Source: Clostridia bacterium (GTDB lineage: Bacteria; Bacillota; Clostridia; Lachnospirales; Lachnospiraceae). Taken from it: 64,000 bases of DNA. Below the pieces are notes generated by a model. It was not told the DNA's origin. It did no database searches and saw only the letters and a program-made list of their open reading frames with translations. The DNA lies in the NCBI GenBank assembly GCA_910575245.1, contig CAJTEN010000001.1, forward strand, positions 248,001-312,000. Reading direction: 5' to 3'. The translations under genes were made by a program, and so were the position numbers. Below, piece by piece: positions 8,967-16,220 of this stretch (position 1 is its first letter; every line of letters starts with the position of its first letter).

Positions 8967-8985
8967 TGCTCATATAATATGAGCA
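8967..8985. promoter_or_regulatory. Palindrome containing a TATAAT-like box before hemB
   Basis: TGCTCATA-TAA-TATGAGCA is a perfect 8-bp inverted repeat with a 3-bp centre, and TATAAT (8973-8978) spans its middle; another GAGCA copy lies just upstream. It sits 23 bp before the hemB start. No well-spaced -35 box was found, so it is either an operator over a weak promoter or a small RNA hairpin. Inference from sequence only. Confidence 0.35.
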
Positions 8986-9007
8986 GGAAAACAGGAGGAA
9001 AAGTATC

Positions 9008-9964
9008 GTGTATCGATTCAGAAGATTAAGAAGAGACGGGCGTATCCGTTCCATGATGCAGGAGACAAGACTGCATCCGAAGGACTTTGTTTATCCTGTC
9101 TTTGTGATAGAGGGGGATAATATTAAGAATCCGGTGGAGTCCATGCCGGGAGTTTTTCAGTACTCCATTGACCGGCTGGATGAGATTCTGGAACAGGTGA
9201 AAGAAGCAGGGATCGGAGGCGTCATGCTTTTTGGGATTCCGCTTCACAAGGATCCGCAGGGCAGTCAGGCCTACGCGGAGGATGGTGTCACGCAGAGAGC
9301 GGTCCGTTATATGAAGGAACATTATCCTGAGATTTATATTGTTGTGGATGTTTGTCTGTGTGAATACACTTCCCATGGCCACTGTGGTATGGTGCGCGGG
9401 GAGGAGATTCTTAATGATGAAACGCTGCCCTTTCTGGTTAAAATGGCGGTGAGCCTTGTGGATGCCGGTGCGGACATGGTGGCGCCTTCCGATATGATGG
9501 ACGGGCGTGTGGCAGCGATACGGGCAGGATTGGACCAGGCAGGATATATCCAGACTCCGGTCATGGCTTACAGTGCCAAGTTTGCATCTGCCTATTACGG
9601 GCCGTTCCGGGACGCGGCACACTCCGCGCCGGGCTTCGGCGACCGTAAAAGCTATCAGATGGATCCTGCCAACGGACGGGAGGCACTGCGGGAAATTGCG
9701 GCGGATATAGAAGAGGGTGCGGATATCGTGATGGTAAAACCGGCGCTGGCCTATCTGGATGTGCTGAAAGAAGCGGCGCTTTCCTGTGATATGCCGCTGG
9801 CGGTGTATAATGTAAGCGGCGAATACGCCATGGTGAAGGCGGCAGCAGCAAGCGGCTGGATCGATGAGAGACGGATTGTGATGGAGAATTTGACGGCCAT
9901 GAAGCGGGCGGGGGCGAAGATTATTATTACGTATCATGCGCTGGATGCCGTGAAGTGGATGTAA
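9008..9964 (+). CDS. hemB: Delta-aminolevulinic acid dehydratase (porphobilinogen synthase)
   Basis: Condenses two 5-aminolevulinates to porphobilinogen. 318 residues from GTG 9008 with AGGAGGAAAAG upstream. Seen: VDVCLCEYTSHGHCG, the cysteine cluster of zinc-dependent HemB, the first active-site Lys-191 in YSAKFASAYYGPFRDA, and Schiff-base Lys-244 in DIVMVKPAL. Full length for the family. It lies 78 bp after cobA/hemD and 20 bp before hemL, so probably in the same operon, possibly with an internal promoter. Confidence 0.96.
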   Translation: MYRFRRLRRDGRIRSMMQETRLHPKDFVYPVFVIEGDNIKNPVESMPGVFQYSIDRLDEILEQVKEAGIGGVMLFGIPLHKDPQGSQAYAEDGVTQRAVRYMKEHYPEIYIVVDVCLCEYTSHGHCGMVRGEEILNDETLPFLVKMAVSLVDAGADMVAPSDMMDGRVAAIRAGLDQAGYIQTPVMAYSAKFASAYYGPFRDAAHSAPGFGDRKSYQMDPANGREALREIAADIEEGADIVMVKPALAYLDVLKEAALSCDMPLAVYNVSGEYAMVKAAAASGWIDERRIVMENLTAMKRAGAKIIITYHALDAVKWM

Positions 9965-9984
9965 CGGGAGAGGAGGAGGCAGAT

Positions 9985-11277
9985 ATGGACAAAAGCAGAT
10001 CGGAACGACTTTTTGAAAGGGCTGAAAAACGGATGCCCGGCGGAGTAAACTCACCGGTGCGGGCATTCCGGGCGGTGGGCAGGCATCCCTTTTTCGTGGA
10101 GAAGGCACAGGGACCATGGCTCATAGACGTAGACGGCAATAAGTATCTGGATTATGTATGCTCCTGGGGGCCGGGCATTCTGGGACATGCGCATCCCAGA
10201 GTGATAGAGGCAGTTTCTCGGGCGTGTGCCCGTGGGCTTACATTCGGCGCGCCTGCAGCCGGGGAAGTGGAACTGGCGGAGTTGATCGGCGTCTGTGTTC
10301 CGGATGTGGAAATGGTACGTCTGGTCAGTTCCGGGACCGAGGCGGTGATGAGCGCCGTGCGTGTGGCCAGAGGGTTTACCGGCCGGGAAAAGATCATCAA
10401 ATTTGCGGGGAACTATCATGGCCATTCGGACGGACTTCTGGTCAAAGCCGGTTCCGGGCTTATGACACAGTCGGTTCCGGACAGTGCCGGCGTGCCGGCT
10501 GGTTATGCGGCCAGTACCCTGACGGCAGTCTACAACGACGAGGAATCCGTACGCAGACTGATGGAAGAAAACCGGGGAGAAGTGGCGGCCATCGTGGTGG
10601 AGCCTGTGGCGGCGAATATGGGTGTGGTACCGCCGAAAAAAGGTTTTTTGGAATTTCTGCGGCGTATTACACAGGAAAATGATACGCTGTTATTATTTGA
10701 TGAGGTGATTACAGGATTCCGGCTGGCGCTGGGCGGCGCATCGGCATATACGGGTGTCCATGCGGATCTCTACACCTTCGGAAAGATTGTGGGCGGTGGT
10801 ATGCCTCTGGCGGCTTACGGCGGCAGCCGGGATATTATGTCCTGTGTCGCGCCTTTGGGAAATGTATATCAGGCCGGTACACTGTCGGGAAATCCGGCAG
10901 CGGTGGCGGCGGGTATTGAGACTTTGAAGATTTTGATGGAGGATACAGGAATCTATGAGCGGATCGACAGGCGGGCGCAGAGACTGGAGACGGCTTTTCG
11001 AAAGGAAGGGCTGACCGTGAATCGTGCGGGGTCTCTTCTGTCGGCATTTTTCATGCCTGACTGCGAAGAGCAGGGAGGCACGGTGGAGAATTATGAAGAT
11101 GCATGCAGATGTGACAGGAAGGCTTTTGCGGATTATTTTAACAGTATGCTTGCTAAGGGAATCTATGTGGCGCCGTCCCAGTTTGAAGCCCTGTTTGTGT
11201 CGGATGCCCATTCGGACGGGCTGATCGAGAGAACTTGTGGGGCAATCAGCGAGAGCCTCATGAAGCGTTATAAATAA
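9985..11277 (+). CDS. hemL: Glutamate-1-semialdehyde 2,1-aminomutase
   Basis: PLP enzyme turning glutamate-1-semialdehyde into 5-aminolevulinate. 430 residues, the standard length. Seen: RMPGGVNSPVRAF, SSGTEAVMSAVRVARG, NYHGHSDGLLVKAGSG, LLFDEVITGFR and PLP-binding Lys-267 in YTFGKIVGGGMPLAAYGG. ATG 9985 follows GAGAGGAGGAGG; an in-frame ATG at 9955 is inside hemB and less likely. Last gene of the tetrapyrrole block; with hemA it completes the C5 pathway. Confidence 0.96.
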   Translation: MDKSRSERLFERAEKRMPGGVNSPVRAFRAVGRHPFFVEKAQGPWLIDVDGNKYLDYVCSWGPGILGHAHPRVIEAVSRACARGLTFGAPAAGEVELAELIGVCVPDVEMVRLVSSGTEAVMSAVRVARGFTGREKIIKFAGNYHGHSDGLLVKAGSGLMTQSVPDSAGVPAGYAASTLTAVYNDEESVRRLMEENRGEVAAIVVEPVAANMGVVPPKKGFLEFLRRITQENDTLLLFDEVITGFRLALGGASAYTGVHADLYTFGKIVGGGMPLAAYGGSRDIMSCVAPLGNVYQAGTLSGNPAAVAAGIETLKILMEDTGIYERIDRRAQRLETAFRKEGLTVNRAGSLLSAFFMPDCEEQGGTVENYEDACRCDRKAFADYFNSMLAKGIYVAPSQFEALFVSDAHSDGLIERTCGAISESLMKRYK

Positions 11278-11311
11278 ACGTTAAAGCGATTATAAATATT
11301 TAGAAAATATA

Positions 11312-11340
11312 TTGACAGAAAATATTGATTTCATTATAAT
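11312..11340 (+). promoter_or_regulatory. Consensus sigma-A promoter upstream of the Rpn gene
   Basis: TTGACA at 11312-11317 and TATAAT at 11335-11340, spaced by exactly 17 bp, in an A/T-rich tract. This is a perfect consensus match 255 bp before the Rpn start, so a transcript would have a leader of about 250 nt containing the 11361-11429 inverted repeat. Confidence 0.75.
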
Positions 11341-11360
11341 CTAATCAGCAAAGGGATAGT

Positions 11361-11429
11361 CGTTACCATTCACAGTCGAAATGCGCATATGCCGTTACTA
11401 TGAGCAGTCGGAGGCTGTGAATAGTAGCG
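11361..11429. repeat. Imperfect inverted repeat with GTTACTATGAGC-like motif
   Basis: CGTTACCATTCACAG (11361-11375) and CTGTGAATAGTAGCG (11415-11429) are inverted with two mismatches. A related motif, GGCCG followed by GTGAATAGTAGC or CTCATAGTAAC, recurs at 21749-21765 beside a palindromic element and at 26802-26816 beside a solo element end, suggesting a second small dispersed repeat family. Confidence 0.4.
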
Positions 11430-11594
11430 ATAGTTTCCCTTCAGGTGAAATTCTCATTTCCATTCGGAATGAAAGATCGGACACATCCGATTCCGGCGCT
11501 ATCAGCCATATTTCACAAGAATCAGAATCATGGCTGTGCCACCAGCTGAGCAGGCGTAACCTGCAGCTGTGCTGCCGCGGCCGGAAAGGAACAT

Positions 11595-12551
11595 ATGGGG
11601 AAAAAGGACATGACGGGCAGGACGTTCTTTTCTGACAGAGAGCGTTTTGCAGAACTGATAAATGTTCATCTGTATCATGGAGAAAAGATACTTTTGCCGG
11701 AGAATCTGGTGCAGAGGAAGTGTGGCTATTCGTCGCTTGCGGCTGCCTATGGAGAGAAAAACAGGGATATTCTGATGGAGGATACAAGGCAGAAGATTCA
11801 TTACGGAATAGAGCTGGAAACAGAGGCTGATTACAGTATGCCGGAGCGGATTATGGTGTATGATGCCTGTGAATACGAGTATCAGATTAGAGAAATATAC
11901 GGAAAACATCACAAAGAGAAAGAATTTAAAAACTATTGCGAGAAGAAGAGCAGGATGAAACAGAGTGATTTCCTGAATCCTGCAATAACGGTTGTTTTGT
12001 ATCTGGGGGAGGGGCATTGGGAAGGAAAAAGGAGACTTTCGGAGATGTTTGGAATCTCCGGGAATGGCGGCCGGCTGGCACAGAATCATATCCGTGAGTA
12101 TGATTTTCCGTTGTTAGAGGCAGATTTCCTGGATCCGGAGGTTTATCAGACAGATATGAAGGAATTTTTCCAGGCCATGCAGTGCAGAAGGGAACGGGAA
12201 GAACTGAGAGGCTTGCTGAGGTCAGAAAGCTTTCAGGGACTCAGCCCGGAAACGGAGTTGGCAATCGCGTCACACTTGAATGTAAAAAGGCTTGTCAGGA
12301 AAATGGAGAAGGAGGAACTGCCTATGTGCAAAGCATTTGATGATTTAATGAGAGAAGAAAGGCAGAATGGGAAGAAGGAAGGAATTGAGAAAGGGATTGA
12401 AAAGGGTTTGGTGAAAGGAATTAAAAAGGGGAAGAGAGAGGAACGGCTTGGTATTATCAGAAGAATGAAAAAAGAAGGAATGGATAAAGAACAGATTATC
12501 AGAGTGACTAAATGTACGAAGAAAGAATATGCGGCGGCATTGGGGATATAA
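11595..12551 (+). CDS. Rpn-family PD-(D/E)XK nuclease / putative transposase
   Basis: 318 residues. N-terminal and central PD-(D/E)XK-like part (FSDRERFAELINVHLY, then NPAITVVLYLGEGHWEG and LEADFLDPEVY), followed by a helical tail of repeated Lys/Glu/Gly (repeats of EKGIEKG near residue 265) and a basic end (GMDKEQIIRVTKCTKKEY), the usual shape of Rpn-like proteins. Family members cut DNA and promote RecA-independent recombination; the role here is not known. Start ATG 11595 is preceded by AAAGGA. It lies between the hem block and the glycan locus and resembles a different Rpn subgroup from the broken copy at 539-1414. Confidence 0.75.
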   Translation: MGKKDMTGRTFFSDRERFAELINVHLYHGEKILLPENLVQRKCGYSSLAAAYGEKNRDILMEDTRQKIHYGIELETEADYSMPERIMVYDACEYEYQIREIYGKHHKEKEFKNYCEKKSRMKQSDFLNPAITVVLYLGEGHWEGKRRLSEMFGISGNGGRLAQNHIREYDFPLLEADFLDPEVYQTDMKEFFQAMQCRREREELRGLLRSESFQGLSPETELAIASHLNVKRLVRKMEKEELPMCKAFDDLMREERQNGKKEGIEKGIEKGLVKGIKKGKREERLGIIRRMKKEGMDKEQIIRVTKCTKKEYAAALGI

Positions 12552-12633
12552 TGTTACTGTTCAGATCACAGTATGCATTTATTGCGCTGTGACAGGCCGC
12601 CTTCGGCGAAGGGCAGATTCCGGGATACGTGGA

Positions 12634-12662
12634 TTGCAAACAAATTCTCCCTATGTTATACT
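12634..12662 (+). promoter_or_regulatory. Candidate promoter of the pse genes
   Basis: TTGCAA (12634-12639) and TATACT (12657-12662) with 17-bp spacing, 40 bp upstream of the pseB start. Good position and spacing for a sigma-A promoter driving pseB and what follows. Confidence 0.6.
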
Positions 12663-12701
12663 TAGGGGCGATGCAAAAGATTTAAATTCGGAGGGAATCT
12701 C

Positions 12702-13697
12702 ATGTTAAAAGATAAAACGATATTGATAACAGGCGGCACGGGCTCCTTTGGCAAGTGCTTTACCAGATACGTGCTGACACACTACGGGCCTAAGAAGATC
12801 ATCATCTATTCCAGGGATGAGTTTAAGCAGTGGATGATGGCAGAAGAGTTTAAAGCGTACGCGGACAAGCTCCGGTTCTTCATCGGCGATGTGAGGGATG
12901 TGGATCGTCTGAGAAGGGCCTGCGAGGGCGTGGATTATATCATTCATGCGGCGGCACTGAAACAGGTTCCGGCCTGTGAGTATAATCCCAATGAAGCTAT
13001 CAAGACGAATATTCACGGCGCCATGAATGTAATCGATGCGGCTCTGGACAGCGGTGTACACAAAGTGGTGGCGCTGTCTACGGACAAGGCGGTTAATCCG
13101 GTCAATTTGTACGGCGGGACGAAGCTTGTGTCGGATAAGCTGTTCGTGGCCGCCAATGCCTATGCCGGTGCGAAGGACATCAATTTTTCCATTGTACGTT
13201 ACGGGAATGTGGCGGGCAGCAGGGGATCCGTGATCCCGTTTTTCCATAAGCTGATCGCGGAAGGGGCGACAGAGCTGCCGATCACGGATGTAAGAATGAC
13301 CCGGTTCTGGATCAGCCTCACGCAGGGCGTGGAGCTTGTGATCAAGGCGCTTGCAGAGGCCACAGGAGGGGAGACGTTTATCAGCAAGATTCCTTCCTTC
13401 AAGATCACGGATCTGGCCGAAGCCATGCTTCCGGGCTGTGGAATCAAAGAGACCGGTATCCGTCCGGGCGAGAAGCTGCATGAGATTATGGTTACAACGG
13501 AAGATTCTTTTACTACCTATGAGTATGACAAGCACTTTATTGTCTATCCGCAGATGATCTGGAACAACAGGCAGAAGCCGGATTTGAGCGGCAAAAAGGT
13601 GGAAGAAGGCTTTTCCTACAGCTCCGGCAGCAATACGGAATGGCTTTCTGTAGAGGATATCCGGGAATTATTGAAAGGTGTGGAACTTGAGAAATAG
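12702..13697 (+). CDS. pseB: UDP-N-acetylglucosamine 4,6-dehydratase (inverting), PseB
   Basis: 331-residue short SDR enzyme, first step of pseudaminic acid synthesis: UDP-GlcNAc to the UDP-4-keto-6-deoxy-L-arabino sugar. Seen: ILITGGTGSFGKCF (NADP Rossmann), GDVRDVDRLRRACEGVDYIIHAAALKQVPACEYNP, STDKAVNPVNLYGGTK with the YxxxK pair, and RYGNVAGSRGSVIPFF. It lacks the N-terminal membrane domain of the PglF type. Start ATG 12702 follows GGAGGGAA. A probable terminator follows, so pseC may have its own transcription signal. Confidence 0.95.
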   Translation: MLKDKTILITGGTGSFGKCFTRYVLTHYGPKKIIIYSRDEFKQWMMAEEFKAYADKLRFFIGDVRDVDRLRRACEGVDYIIHAAALKQVPACEYNPNEAIKTNIHGAMNVIDAALDSGVHKVVALSTDKAVNPVNLYGGTKLVSDKLFVAANAYAGAKDINFSIVRYGNVAGSRGSVIPFFHKLIAEGATELPITDVRMTRFWISLTQGVELVIKALAEATGGETFISKIPSFKITDLAEAMLPGCGIKETGIRPGEKLHEIMVTTEDSFTTYEYDKHFIVYPQMIWNNRQKPDLSGKKVEEGFSYSSGSNTEWLSVEDIRELLKGVELEK

Positions 13698-13753
13698 CAA
13701 GAAAGCTCCAGGCAGCGCCCAGACGAGACGCCGGGTATGAAGGAAGAGAAGAG

Positions 13754-13783
13754 AGGACATGCATATACAGAGCATGTCCTTTT
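13754..13783 (+). terminator. Rho-independent terminator-like hairpin after pseB
   Basis: AGGACATGC (13754-13762) pairs with GCATGTCCT (13772-13780) across a 9-nt loop, followed by TTT. A 9-bp stem with a short T-tract 57 bp past the pseB stop; terminator or attenuator. Confidence 0.6.
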
Positions 13784-13936
13784 GCGGTTGAGCATGCCGC
13801 TTTGCAGGCTGTGCCAGATAAAAGCATTTGCTGGAGGATGCTGGCTAAGATGTAAGGACAGAAAAGATGCGTTTTTGGAATGTGTGTGACGAGTGAGGCA
13901 GGAAATACAGATTGAATGGAAAGGAAGGCGCGGATA

Positions 13937-15145
13937 ATGAACAAACCTGCAATCGAGGGTGGGGTACCCGTCAGGGAAACGAAAATTTATTACGGACATC
14001 AGTACATAGATGACGCTGACATTCAGGCCGTGGTGGAGGTCTTGAAGAGCGACAATCTGACATGTGGGCCTAAGATCAAAGAGCTGGAGGATAAATTGTG
14101 CCGGCTGACAGGCGCCAGGTATGCGGTAGTGTGCAGCAACGGAACTGCTGCGCTTCATATGGCGGCGATGGCAGCCGGGGTGGGAGAAGGAGATGAGGTG
14201 ATTACTACGCCGATCACCTTTGCCGCATCGGCAAACTGCGCTTTGTATTGCGGCGCAAGGCCGGTTTTCGCCGACATCGATCCGGAAACTTACAATATTG
14301 ACCCGAAGAAAGTGGAGGCGGCCATTACCGATAAGACGAAAGCGGTGGTAGTGGTGGATTATACAGGACAGTCCGTGGAGCTGGACCGCATCATGGAGAT
14401 CTGTAAAAAACACGGCCTTACCCTGATAGAGGATGGTGCCCACGTAATCGGAACCAAATACAAAGGCAGAGCCAACGGCTCCATTTCCGATATGACTACG
14501 TTTAGTTTCCATCCGGTGAAGACCGTTACCGGCGGAGAAGGCGGTGCGGTACTCACGAATGATGAGGAATTGTACAGGAAGCTGCTTCTGTATCGCGCCC
14601 ACGGGATTACAAGAGATACGGAACTGATGGAGCATGAGCCGGACGGAGCCTGGTATTATGAACAGATTGCGCTGGGTTATAATTACCGTATGACGGATAT
14701 TCAGGCTGCATTACTCATCAGCCAGCTTGACAAGCTTCCGATGTTCTCACAGAGAAGAAAAGAGATCGTGAACAGATATAATGAAGCATTCGGCAGTCTG
14801 CCCGGACTCTTTGTGCAGAAGGAGATTCCTGATTCGGATACGACGAGACATCTTTATATTCTGCGCATTATACCGGAGAAGCTGGCCATCAGCAGAAAAC
14901 AGTTCTTTGAGGCGCTGGAGGCGGAGAACGTATGCTGTAATGTACACTATATTCCCACATACTATTTTCCGTATTATGAAAAACTGGGTTATCAAAGAGG
15001 TCTGTGCCCGAATGCAGAGAAGCTGTATGAGGAGATACTGTCACTGCCGCTTTATTATGCCATGACAGACGAGGACGTGGAGAGCGTGATTGAAGCGGTG
15101 ACGAAAATAGCGGTCTATTATGAGAAAAGTAATAAAATGACATGA
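13937..15145 (+). CDS. pseC: UDP-4-amino-4,6-dideoxy-N-acetyl-beta-L-altrosamine transaminase, PseC
   Basis: 402-residue DegT/DnrJ/EryC1-fold PLP aminotransferase acting on the PseB product with glutamate as donor. Seen: CSNGTAALHMAAMA, TPITFAASANCALYCGA, LIEDGAHVIG, and PLP Lys-195 in SFHPVKTVTGGEGG. ATG 13937 is chosen over ATG 13916 because GGAAAGGAAGG lies between them at correct spacing. The C-terminal part (HYIPTYYFPYYEKLGY) fits PseC. It is separated from pseB by about 240 bp holding only the hairpin. Confidence 0.94.
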   Translation: MNKPAIEGGVPVRETKIYYGHQYIDDADIQAVVEVLKSDNLTCGPKIKELEDKLCRLTGARYAVVCSNGTAALHMAAMAAGVGEGDEVITTPITFAASANCALYCGARPVFADIDPETYNIDPKKVEAAITDKTKAVVVVDYTGQSVELDRIMEICKKHGLTLIEDGAHVIGTKYKGRANGSISDMTTFSFHPVKTVTGGEGGAVLTNDEELYRKLLLYRAHGITRDTELMEHEPDGAWYYEQIALGYNYRMTDIQAALLISQLDKLPMFSQRRKEIVNRYNEAFGSLPGLFVQKEIPDSDTTRHLYILRIIPEKLAISRKQFFEALEAENVCCNVHYIPTYYFPYYEKLGYQRGLCPNAEKLYEEILSLPLYYAMTDEDVESVIEAVTKIAVYYEKSNKMT

Positions 15146-15172
15146 GACAGAAAACAGGCAGGTATATTATAT

Positions 15173-16198
15173 ATGAAATTATCAATCATAGTTCCCGTCT
15201 ATAATATGGCGGCTGACGGAAAACTGGAATATTGTCTGAATTCTCTTGTGGCACAGACCATAGAAGACTATGAGATCCTGGCGGTGGATGACTGCTCCAC
15301 TGACCGTTCCTGGGAGATTCTGCAGGACTATCAGGTGAGATATCCGGGGAAGTTCCGGGCCATTCATTCCGAAGTCAATCAGAAACAGGGAGGTGCCAAG
15401 AACATTGGAATGGAAGAAGCACAGGGGGAGTGGATCGGTTTCATTGACAGTGATGACTGGATCACGCCGGATTTCTACGAGAGGCTGATACGCAGGGGGG
15501 AGGAGACAGGCGCGGATATGGTCGGCTGCGATTATCATCTGACCGGAGAGCACAGCATGAAGATCGGGCAGGTGGTGCACAACAATAAACCGGAACAGAC
15601 CGGGGTGCTGGATGAAGAGAAGTACCGCTCGCTGATTCTGGACAGCGGCAGCCTGGTGGTTAAGGTATACCGCAGAGAAATCGTGATCGATCATCCGGGC
15701 CGTTTCCCGACAGGGATTTTCTATGAGGATAATGCGCTGGCCAATTCCTGGATGCTGCGTGCCCGGCATTTTGAATATATCGCGGAACCGCTGTACTATT
15801 ATTATCAGCATGACGCTTCCACAGTACATACCATCACGACGCAGCGGTGTGAGGACCGCATGGAGGCGGGCAGGATTATGCTGCGGGAGGCCAGGATGTA
15901 TGGCTATTTGGAACAGTACCGTCCGGAGCTGGAATTTTCTTTTACCACGCTGTTTTATGTCAATACGCTTTTTACTTATATGCAGGGTGTGCGGCCCGTC
16001 CGGTATGGATTCGTGAGAAAGCTGGGACAGGAGATGCGTGCGAATTTCCCGGATTTCCAGGAGAATCCATATTATCTTGAACGTGTAGGAGCCGAGGAAA
16101 AGAAGCTGGTGAGGATGCAGATGCGTTCTACGGTAAAGTTTATCGTATACTACAAATTGTTGTGGGGATATCGCAATCTCAGGAAGAAATTTATATAA
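15173..16198 (+). CDS. Glycosyltransferase family 2
   Basis: 341 residues, GT-A fold. Seen: the N-terminal strand SIIVPVYNMA, the nucleotide-binding Asp in VDDCSTDRSWEIL, the metal-binding DSDDW motif near residue 92, and an acidic YEDNALA segment typical of the catalytic region. No transmembrane segment is evident, so it is a cytosolic or peripheral enzyme adding one sugar to a lipid-linked or protein-linked glycan. Donor and acceptor are not determinable. 27 bp after pseC and 22 bp before a large membrane protein, thus one operon. Confidence 0.9.
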   Translation: MKLSIIVPVYNMAADGKLEYCLNSLVAQTIEDYEILAVDDCSTDRSWEILQDYQVRYPGKFRAIHSEVNQKQGGAKNIGMEEAQGEWIGFIDSDDWITPDFYERLIRRGEETGADMVGCDYHLTGEHSMKIGQVVHNNKPEQTGVLDEEKYRSLILDSGSLVVKVYRREIVIDHPGRFPTGIFYEDNALANSWMLRARHFEYIAEPLYYYYQHDASTVHTITTQRCEDRMEAGRIMLREARMYGYLEQYRPELEFSFTTLFYVNTLFTYMQGVRPVRYGFVRKLGQEMRANFPDFQENPYYLERVGAEEKKLVRMQMRSTVKFIVYYKLLWGYRNLRKKFI

Positions 16199-16220
16199 AT
16201 ATGTTACAACAGGAGCAGAT

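Larger units (their letters stand above)
11278..11594. other. Intergenic region between hemL and the Rpn gene: promoter plus inverted repeat
   Basis: 317 bp without a convincing gene. It holds a consensus promoter (11312-11340) and an imperfect 15-bp inverted repeat (11361-11375 with 11415-11429, 13 of 15 matching). A short open frame across 11381-11635 has no recognisable features. The remaining sequence shows nothing identifiable. Confidence 0.6.

Noticed and set aside
11381-11635. 84-codon plus-strand frame upstream of the Rpn gene
   Set aside because: Ser-rich, no RBS, overlaps the Rpn start in another frame and the inverted repeat; no support for coding.
12566-12613. Terminator after the Rpn gene
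   Set aside because: There is a weak imperfect hairpin (TCACAG/CTGTGA) and a short CGCC-TTC-GGCG, but no T-tract follows.
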